A stretch of DNA of 64,000 nt from assembly GCF_029428675.1 (NCBI RefSeq), contig NZ_JAJNEL010000001.1, forward strand, positions 4,774,001-4,838,000. Reading direction: 5' to 3'. The notes beneath the pieces are model-generated. The model saw only the letters and a list, made by a program, of their open reading frames with translations. It was not told the DNA's origin and did no database searches. This document shows, piece by piece, positions 34,336 to 40,912 of this stretch (position 1 is the stretch's first letter; every line of letters starts with the position of its first letter). The stretch comes from Streptomyces sp. JH14. Lineage in GTDB: Bacteria; Actinomycetota; Actinomycetes; Streptomycetales; Streptomycetaceae. The position numbers and the translations under genes were made by a program.

Positions 34336-35297
34336 GGGTTCTGCTGCTCGGAGCCAATGGTTTTCTCGGCCGGTTCGTGGCCGACCGGCTGCTCGCCGAC
34401 CCCGCGGTGCACCTGACCGCGCTCGGCCGCGGCGACGATGCCGACGTACGGTTCGACCTCGCCGGCGGCAGCCCCGGAGCGCTCACCCGCTTCCTGGACG
34501 CCGTCCACCCCGGAGTCGTCGTCAACTGCGCGGGTGCCACCCGCGGCGGTGCCCGCGATCTGACCCGCCACAACACCGTCGCCGTCGCCACCGTCTGCGA
34601 GGCCATGCGCCGCAGCGGCTGCAGCGCCCGCCTCGTCCAGCTGGGCTGTTCCTCGGAGTACGGGCCCTCGCAGCCCGGTTCGTCGACCGCGGAGGACGCC
34701 GTCCCGCGTCCCGGCGGCCCGTACGGGGTCTCCAAGCTCGCCGCCACCGAACTCGTCCTCGGCTCCGGCCTCGACGCCGTCGTGCTGCGGGTCTTCTCGC
34801 CGGTCGGCCCCGGTACCCCGGCCGGCTCCCCGCTGGGCCGGCTCGCCGAGGCGATGCGCCGCGCCATGCAGTCCGGCGACGGCGAACTGAAGCTCAGCGG
34901 CCTCGGGGTGCAGCGCGACTTCGTCGACGTACGGGACGTCGCCCGCGCCGTGCACGCGGCCTCGCTCTCCGCCGCGCAGGGCGTCGTGAACATCGGGACC
35001 GGCCGGGCCGTGCGGCTGCGCGACGCGGCCGCCGTGCTTGCCAAGGTCGCGGGCTACCCGGGTGCGCTCCACGAGCTCGACACACCGCCCGCCCGGCTCC
35101 CCATCGGCGCCCCCCGCACCTCCGCCGAGTCCGTCATCGAACATCTCTCGGCGACCCCGTCGCCGTACCCCGACGGCTGCGGTGCCTGGCAGCAGGCGGA
35201 CGTCCGCACCGCCCGCGACCGGCTCGGCTGGCGTCCGCGGATCAATCTCGAGGAGTCCCTCGCCGACATCTGGATGGAGGCGGCATGCCGCATCTGA
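34332..35297 (+). CDS. NAD-dependent sugar epimerase/dehydratase (extended SDR)
   Basis: A 321-aa enzyme. The Rossmann motif is GANGFLG at residues 7-13, and the catalytic YGVSK (Tyr and Lys) lies near 137. Asp/Arg around DFVDVRDVARAV fits a GalE-like substrate region. It probably interconverts nucleotide sugars such as UDP-GlcNAc and UDP-GalNAc for the neighbouring glycosyltransferase (inference; Pel loci of Gram-positives also carry an epimerase). The Ser usually found in the catalytic triad is in the LGCSSEYG segment. It overlaps the next gene by 13 nt. Confidence 0.88.
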   Translation: MRVLLLGANGFLGRFVADRLLADPAVHLTALGRGDDADVRFDLAGGSPGALTRFLDAVHPGVVVNCAGATRGGARDLTRHNTVAVATVCEAMRRSGCSARLVQLGCSSEYGPSQPGSSTAEDAVPRPGGPYGVSKLAATELVLGSGLDAVVLRVFSPVGPGTPAGSPLGRLAEAMRRAMQSGDGELKLSGLGVQRDFVDVRDVARAVHAASLSAAQGVVNIGTGRAVRLRDAAAVLAKVAGYPGALHELDTPPARLPIGAPRTSAESVIEHLSATPSPYPDGCGAWQQADVRTARDRLGWRPRINLEESLADIWMEAACRI

Positions 35298-36130
35298 CCC
35301 GTACCGGAACCGCCCGCCGCACCAGCGGCGCCGACCAGCTCGGCTTCGGCGTGCCGGGGTACGCGCATCCGCTGCTCGCGCCCACCGAATGGGCCGAACT
35401 GACCCGCCCCGGCACCCCGCTGCACTGGGCGGTCCTCAACGTCGACGCCGGCCCCGGTGCCCGCCCCGACCCGCACTGCCTGGAGGCCGCGGGCCGGCTC
35501 CGCAACGCCCGGGACCGGGCCGTGCGCAGCGGGGCCGTGCAGGACACCGTCCGGGCGGGCGCCGGACGGCTGCTGGGCCATCTCGATCTGGCCTTCGGCA
35601 ACCGCCCGTTCGGTGAACTGGTCGCCGACGCGCAGTCCTTCCTCGACTGGTACCGCGTCGACGGCTTCTATCTCGACCGGTGCCCGGCCGAGCGCGCCGA
35701 CCTCCCGGCGGTCCGCCGCCTCACCAGCGGGCTCGCCGCGCTCCTGGAAGGCGGCCTGGACCACGGGGGCGAGGAGGCCGAAAGCGGGCTGCTGGTGCTC
35801 GGGCACGGGACCCATCCGTACCCCGGCTACGCCGAGACGGCCGACCAACTGGTCACCTTCTCCGGGGCATGGACCGACTACCGCTGGTCGCAGGTGGCGG
35901 AGTGGACCGCCGACTACCCGCCGGGGCGCTTCGCGCACTTCGTGCACGGTGTGCCGCGCACCCACCTCGACGAGGCCATGCGGATCGCCCGCTGGCAGGG
36001 GGCCGGGACGATCTTCTTCACCGACCGCACGGTCCGCTCCCACCACGGCGGGCAAACCGACCCATTCGCGGCACTGCCCGGGTACTGGGACGAAATCGTC
36101 TCGCGGATCGGACCTGGTATCTCGGAATGA
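35285..36130 (+). CDS. Spherulin-4-type glycan hydrolase family protein
   Basis: A 281-aa protein resembling spherulation-specific family 4, which is related to GH135 and GH114 hydrolases of galactosamine-containing glycans. Recognisable parts: the opening LGFGVPGYAHP, NVDAGPG, GRLLGHLDLAFGNRP, the acidic pair in WYRVDGFYLDRCP and the FFTDR end. These carry the Asp residues expected in the active site. There is no signal peptide, which is odd for an extracellular glycan hydrolase and suggests action in the cytoplasm or an unusual export route. Last gene of the coupled glycan locus. Confidence 0.8.
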   Translation: MPHLTRTGTARRTSGADQLGFGVPGYAHPLLAPTEWAELTRPGTPLHWAVLNVDAGPGARPDPHCLEAAGRLRNARDRAVRSGAVQDTVRAGAGRLLGHLDLAFGNRPFGELVADAQSFLDWYRVDGFYLDRCPAERADLPAVRRLTSGLAALLEGGLDHGGEEAESGLLVLGHGTHPYPGYAETADQLVTFSGAWTDYRWSQVAEWTADYPPGRFAHFVHGVPRTHLDEAMRIARWQGAGTIFFTDRTVRSHHGGQTDPFAALPGYWDEIVSRIGPGISE

Positions 36131-36149
36131 CGGGGGGCGTGGCAGTGTT
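36124..36149 (+). promoter_or_regulatory. Sigma-R-type promoter of moeZ
   Basis: GGAAT (36124-36128) overlaps the last codons of the preceding gene; after exactly 18 nt comes GTT (36147-36149). The expected start near 36156 leaves a 60-nt leader. moeZ is, to my knowledge, a Sigma-R target in S. coelicolor. Confidence 0.7.
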
Positions 36150-36215
36150 ACTGCAATAAGAACCGTACGCAGATGAAGTACGTATAAACCGACCACCTGC
36201 ATTGTTGAGGTTCCT

Positions 36216-37394
36216 GTGTCGCTGCCACCCCTGGTCGAGCCCGCCGCTGAGCTCACCGTCGACGAGGTCCGCAGGTACTCCCGCCACCTGATCATCCCGG
36301 ATGTCGGGATGGACGGGCAGAAGCGGCTGAAGAACGCGAAGGTGCTCTGTGTCGGCGCCGGCGGTCTCGGCTCGCCGGCCCTGATGTACCTGGCCGCGGC
36401 CGGTGTCGGCACGCTCGGCATCGTCGAGTTCGACGAGGTCGACGAGTCGAACCTGCAGCGCCAGATCATCCACAGCCAGGCCGACATCGGCCGCTCCAAG
36501 GCCCAGTCCGCCAAGGACTCGGTCCTGGGCATCAACCCGTACGTGAACGTGGTCCTTCACGAAGAGCGGCTCGAAGCCGACAACGTGATGGAGATCTTCG
36601 CCCAGTACGACCTGATCGTGGACGGCACGGACAACTTCGCCACCCGCTATCTCGTCAACGACGCCGCGGTGCTGCTGAACAAGCCGTACGTGTGGGGCTC
36701 GATCTACCGCTTCGACGGACAGGCGTCCGTCTTCTGGTCCGAGCACGGTCCTTGCTACCGCTGCCTCTACCCCGAGCCGCCGCCGCCGGGCATGGTTCCG
36801 TCCTGCGCCGAGGGCGGCGTGCTGGGCGTGCTCTGCGCGTCCATCGGCTCCATCCAGGTCAACGAGGCCATCAAGCTGCTCGCCGGCATCGGCGACCCTC
36901 TGGTCGGCCGGCTGATGATCTACGACGCCCTGGAGATGCAGTACCGCCAGGTCAAGGTTCGCAAGGACCCGAACTGCGCGGTCTGCGGCGAGAACCCGAC
37001 CGTCACCGAGCTCATCGACTACGAGGCCTTCTGCGGCGTCGTGTCGGAAGAGGCCCAGGAGGCGGCGCTCGGCTCCACGATCACTCCGAAGCAGCTCAAG
37101 GAGTGGATCGACGCCGACGAGAAGATCGAGATCATCGACGTCCGCGAGCCGAACGAGTTCGAGATCGTCTCGATCCCCGGCGCGAAGCTGGTCCCGAAGA
37201 ACGAGTTCCTGATGGGCAACGCCCTGCAGGACCTCCCGCAGGACAAGCGCATCGTGCTGCACTGCAAGACGGGTGTCCGCAGCGCCGAGGTCCTCGCGGT
37301 CCTCAAGTCGGCGGGCTTCGCCGACGCGGTGCACGTCGGCGGTGGCGTGATCGGCTGGGTCAACCAGATCGAGCCCGAGAAGCCGGTGTACTGA
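36216..37394 (+). CDS. moeZ: Adenylyltransferase/sulfurtransferase MoeZ
   Basis: A 392-aa two-domain enzyme. The N-terminal ThiF/MoeB domain has GAGGLGSPALMYL (about residue 48), the adenylation residues in VDESNLQRQIIHSQADIGRSK, and zinc pairs CYRC and CAVC. The C-terminal rhodanese domain has the active Cys350 in LHCKTGVRS. It activates the C-terminus of small sulfur-carrier proteins and loads sulfur for molybdopterin, thiamine and other sulfur pathways. The GTG start has GAGG 6 nt upstream. Transcription is probably from the Sigma-R-type promoter, which links it to thiol stress. Confidence 0.95.
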   Translation: MSLPPLVEPAAELTVDEVRRYSRHLIIPDVGMDGQKRLKNAKVLCVGAGGLGSPALMYLAAAGVGTLGIVEFDEVDESNLQRQIIHSQADIGRSKAQSAKDSVLGINPYVNVVLHEERLEADNVMEIFAQYDLIVDGTDNFATRYLVNDAAVLLNKPYVWGSIYRFDGQASVFWSEHGPCYRCLYPEPPPPGMVPSCAEGGVLGVLCASIGSIQVNEAIKLLAGIGDPLVGRLMIYDALEMQYRQVKVRKDPNCAVCGENPTVTELIDYEAFCGVVSEEAQEAALGSTITPKQLKEWIDADEKIEIIDVREPNEFEIVSIPGAKLVPKNEFLMGNALQDLPQDKRIVLHCKTGVRSAEVLAVLKSAGFADAVHVGGGVIGWVNQIEPEKPVY

Positions 37395-37420
37395 GCCTCC
37401 TTTACCGGGGCCGAACGCTT

Positions 37421-37459
37421 CGAAGGGGCCGGTCCGCACACCGCGGACCGGCCCCTTCG
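37421..37459. terminator. Bidirectional terminator, 17-bp perfect stem
   Basis: Arms 37421-37437 and 37443-37459 are exact complements with a 5-nt loop, between the convergent moeZ and peptidase genes. Confidence 0.85.
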
Positions 37460-37477
37460 CCGTAGGCACGACCTCCC

Positions 37478-39082
37478 CTACGAGCAGGTCGTGCCGTTCG
37501 CCGGGACCTTCCCGTCCAGGAAGTACGCGTCCACGGCCGACGTCACGCACGCGCTCTCGCCGTACGCGCCGTGGCCCTCGCCCTTGTTGGTGAGCATGAT
37601 GCCGACGTCCTTGCCCAGCTCGTCAGCCATCTTCTGCGCGCCCTCGTAGGGCGTCGCCGGGTCACCGGTCGTCCCGACGACCAGGATCGGACCGGCGCCC
37701 GGAGCGCTCGCCTCCGGGGTGTCGTGCTCCCCCTTCACCGGCCAGCCGGAGCACCAGCCGGCCGTGTCCCACGCCAGGAACGGACCGAAGACCGGGGACA
37801 GCTTCCGGAACTCGGGCAGCAGCGCCTTCGCATCGGCCGCCGTCGGCCGCAGCCTGCTGTCGGCGCACGAGATGGCGCGCTGCGAGTGGTTCTGGGTGTC
37901 GTAGTGCCCGTTCTCGTCACGGCCGTTGTACGAGTCCGCCAGCTGCAGGAGCAGATTGCCGGTGCCCTGCTTCTCGGCCTCGTCCAGCGCCTGCGTCAGG
38001 ACGGGCCAGTTGCTCTTGGAGTAGAGCGGCGTCACGATGCCGGTGAGGGCCAGGGTCTCGTTGAGCTTCCGGCCTGAGCCGGTCGGCAGCGGCTTGCCGT
38101 CGATCCGCTCCAGCAGCTGCGTGATGCGATGAGTGCCCGCCTTCGGGTCCTGGCCGCGGTTCTTGAAGTAGTTCTCCAGCGCCCGCTGGAAGCCCGTCGT
38201 CTGGTTGCGGGCGTGCCCGATCGCGTCGGCGGTCGGGTCGACGACCGCGTCGAGAACCGTGCGTCCCACGTGTTCCGGGAAGAGGTGCGCGTACGTACCG
38301 CCGAGCTCCGTCCCGTACGACATGCCGAAGTAGGCGAGCTTCTTGTCGTCGAGCACCTCGCGGATCAGATCCATGTCCCGCGCGGCATTCGTCGTACCGA
38401 CGAATGGGAGGACCTTGCCCGAGCGGCGCTCGCAGCCGGCGCCGAAGTCCGCGCCGTCCTTCATGAACGCCGCCTCCTCCGCCGCCGTGTCCGGAGTCAT
38501 GTCGATCTTCCGGGCGGCGTCTTCCTGCTCCCGGTCCGTGCGACAGTTCACCCCGGAGCTGGCCGCGACCCCGCGCGGGTCGAAACTCACCAGGTCGTAG
38601 CGGGCGTTGAGCTTCCCGTACGAGCCGGCGGCGCGCGGCAGAATGGAGACGCCCGAACCACCGGGGCCGCCGAAGTTGAACAGCATCGAGCCGAGCCGGC
38701 GGCCCTTGTCCCGGGCCTCCTTGCGGATCAGTGCGATCCTGATCGTGTCACCGGCCGGCTCCGCGTAGTCCAGCGGAACCTCGACCGTCGCACACCTCCA
38801 GTCGGAACCGGGTGCGCTCTCGCCCCCGACGGCCTTGCAGCGGTTCCAGGCCGGCCGCTGGGAGGTGAGGCCCGCCGGCAGAGCGGGCAGTGCCCCGGGC
38901 TTCTGGTCCGCCCCGTCGGACGGAGCGCCGGACGCCGCCTTCGAGGCTCCGGCGGACGAGGGCGACGCGCTGCTGCCCGTCTTCCCGTCCGCCGTCGGAT
39001 CCGCACCCCCGCAGCCCGCCAGCGCCCCCGTCAGCAGCAGTGCGGCGGCAGCCAGCACCCCGGCGCGTGCGTGGTGAACCAC
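37478..39082 (-). CDS. Secreted lipoprotein peptidase, tripeptidyl aminopeptidase type
   Basis: A 534-aa alpha/beta hydrolase of the Tap/SlpD/SlpE family (S33). The signal peptide ends in a lipobox (LAGC). The core has FNFGGPGGSG (oxyanion region), the nucleophile in GMSYGTELGG, VVGTTGDPATPYEGA with the acidic residue, and the catalytic His in GEGHGAYGESACV. Paired Cys near the C-terminus fit an extracellular enzyme. These enzymes release tripeptides from proteins or peptides. The GTG start has GGGAGGG upstream. The neighbouring gene is a paralog. Confidence 0.9.
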   Translation of the reverse strand: MVHHARAGVLAAAALLLTGALAGCGGADPTADGKTGSSASPSSAGASKAASGAPSDGADQKPGALPALPAGLTSQRPAWNRCKAVGGESAPGSDWRCATVEVPLDYAEPAGDTIRIALIRKEARDKGRRLGSMLFNFGGPGGSGVSILPRAAGSYGKLNARYDLVSFDPRGVAASSGVNCRTDREQEDAARKIDMTPDTAAEEAAFMKDGADFGAGCERRSGKVLPFVGTTNAARDMDLIREVLDDKKLAYFGMSYGTELGGTYAHLFPEHVGRTVLDAVVDPTADAIGHARNQTTGFQRALENYFKNRGQDPKAGTHRITQLLERIDGKPLPTGSGRKLNETLALTGIVTPLYSKSNWPVLTQALDEAEKQGTGNLLLQLADSYNGRDENGHYDTQNHSQRAISCADSRLRPTAADAKALLPEFRKLSPVFGPFLAWDTAGWCSGWPVKGEHDTPEASAPGAGPILVVGTTGDPATPYEGAQKMADELGKDVGIMLTNKGEGHGAYGESACVTSAVDAYFLDGKVPANGTTCS

Positions 39083-39196
39083 GTGGACGTCCCTCCCCGA
39101 TGGGCCCGTGTGTACGGCGTGCGAGCCATGCTAGTGCCGCGTCGCGACGGGCGAACCTTGGCTGACACGGCACTAGTGGCCGCCGCCGACAGCCCC

Positions 39197-40807
39197 TCAG
39201 CGGCAGACGGTGCCGGCCGCAGGTACCTTTCCGTCCATCAGGTAGCCGCCCACCGCCTTCTGCACACAGGCATTGCCGCTGTTGTACGCGCCGTGCCCCT
39301 GACCCTCGTACGTCATCTGCACCCCCACGCCCTGACCCAGCTCGTCGGCCATCGCCTTCGCGCCCTTGTACGGGGTCGCCGGGTCACCCGTGTTGCCGAT
39401 GACCAGGACAGGGGCCGCGCCGGGGGCGCTGACGTCCGGGGTGTCCCAGGCGCCGGGCACCGGCCAGCCGTTGCACGCCACCAGACCCCAGCCCAGATAG
39501 CTGCCGAAGATCGCCGAAGCCTTCTGGAACTCGGGGAGCCTCGTTTTCGCCTCGTCGACGTTGAACCGCTGCTTGGAGTCGGTGCAGTTGATGGCCGTGT
39601 TGGCGGGCGACAAGTTGTTGTACTGCCCGTCGTCGGAGCGGCCGTTCAGCGAGTCGGCGAGGGCCAGGAGCAGTGCGCCGTTCCCGCCGTCCGCCTCGTC
39701 GAGCCCCTGCTCCAGCAGGTTCCAGGTCTCCCTGGAGTAGAGGGCGGCCGCGATACCCGTGACGGCCTGGGTCTGTGTCAGCTTCCGGGTGCCGAGCCCC
39801 TGGATCGGCCGCTTCTCCAGCCGCTGGAGAAGGTCGGCGATCCACAGTTCGACCTCCTTGCCGGTCGCACCGGGGAGTTGACAGGCGTCGCCGCGGTCCG
39901 CGCAGTCCTTCGTGAAGTTGTCCAGGGCCAGCTGGAAGCCCTTTGCCTGGCCGAGGGAGGACTGCTCGTAGTTCTCGGTCGGGTCGACGACCGCGTCGAG
40001 CACCGCCCTGCCGACGTTCTTCGGGAACAAGTGGGCGTAGACGCCGCCCAGTTCGGTACCGTACGAGATGCCGAAGTAGTTCAGCTTCTTGTCGCCGAGC
40101 ACCCGGTACATCAGGTCCATGTCGCGGGCGGCGTTGGTGGTGCCGACGTAGGGGAGCTTGTTGCCGGAGTTCTTCTTGCAGGCCGCCACGTACTTCTGCT
40201 GTCCCTTGGCGAAGGCCTGCACCTCGGCGGCGTCGTCCGGGGTGAGGTCGCTCTGGAAGTAGGCGTCGAGCTGCTTGTCGTCCAGGCACTCCACGCCCTC
40301 GCTGCGGCCGACCCCGCGCGGATCGAAGCTCACCAGGTCGTAGCGGGCACGGAGCTTGTCGTACGTGGTGCCGAAGGCCGGCAGCGTGGTGATGCCTGAG
40401 GCGCCGGGGCCGCCGAAGTTGAAGATGAGCGAGCCGATCCGCCGGCTCGGGTTGATCGCCCTGGCGCGGATGAGCGCCAACTCGATGGTGTCGCCGTCCG
40501 GCTTCGCGTAGTCGAGCGGCACGCGCATGGTGGAGCACTCCCAGGCGGCGCCACCGGGCAGCGGGGAGGGGGCGGTGCCGCCGCCCTCGGCCGCGGACGG
40601 GGCGGGGCAGGGCTTCCACTCCAGCTTCTGGGACGCCAGGTCGCCGGGCGCGGTCGTTTCGGCGGCGTTGGCCGCATGGGGCGAGCTCGTTATGCGGCCC
40701 GTACCGGCCGCTGGGTCGCTGCCGGCATCCGAACACGCGGCGAGGGGCAGCAGAACGGTGGCGGTGGCGGCGAGGGCCGCGGCGCGCAGGGCGGGGGAGG
40801 TGCTCAT
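39197..40807 (-). CDS. Secreted lipoprotein peptidase, paralog of the next gene
   Basis: A 536-aa S33-type alpha/beta hydrolase with the same plan: lipobox LAAC, FNFGGPGASG, nucleophile in GISYGTELGG, VIGNTGDPATPYKGA, and GQGHGAYNSGNACV with the catalytic His. It shares many blocks with the downstream paralog, so the pair arose by tandem duplication; a 114-nt gap separates them. The ATG at 40807 gives a good signal peptide start (MSTSPALRAAALAA); the upstream in-frame start at 40849 is less likely. Confidence 0.9.
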   Translation of the reverse strand: MSTSPALRAAALAATATVLLPLAACSDAGSDPAAGTGRITSSPHAANAAETTAPGDLASQKLEWKPCPAPSAAEGGGTAPSPLPGGAAWECSTMRVPLDYAKPDGDTIELALIRARAINPSRRIGSLIFNFGGPGASGITTLPAFGTTYDKLRARYDLVSFDPRGVGRSEGVECLDDKQLDAYFQSDLTPDDAAEVQAFAKGQQKYVAACKKNSGNKLPYVGTTNAARDMDLMYRVLGDKKLNYFGISYGTELGGVYAHLFPKNVGRAVLDAVVDPTENYEQSSLGQAKGFQLALDNFTKDCADRGDACQLPGATGKEVELWIADLLQRLEKRPIQGLGTRKLTQTQAVTGIAAALYSRETWNLLEQGLDEADGGNGALLLALADSLNGRSDDGQYNNLSPANTAINCTDSKQRFNVDEAKTRLPEFQKASAIFGSYLGWGLVACNGWPVPGAWDTPDVSAPGAAPVLVIGNTGDPATPYKGAKAMADELGQGVGVQMTYEGQGHGAYNSGNACVQKAVGGYLMDGKVPAAGTVCR

Positions 40808-40912
40808 CGCCCCATCGTGCGGCGGGGTACCGGCGGGCGCGCGGGGCACCGGTCCATGCGGGTGGTTGAGGGTGGGGAGGCCGGGCCGTAGTCCGTATCG
40901 GTGAACCAGGTC

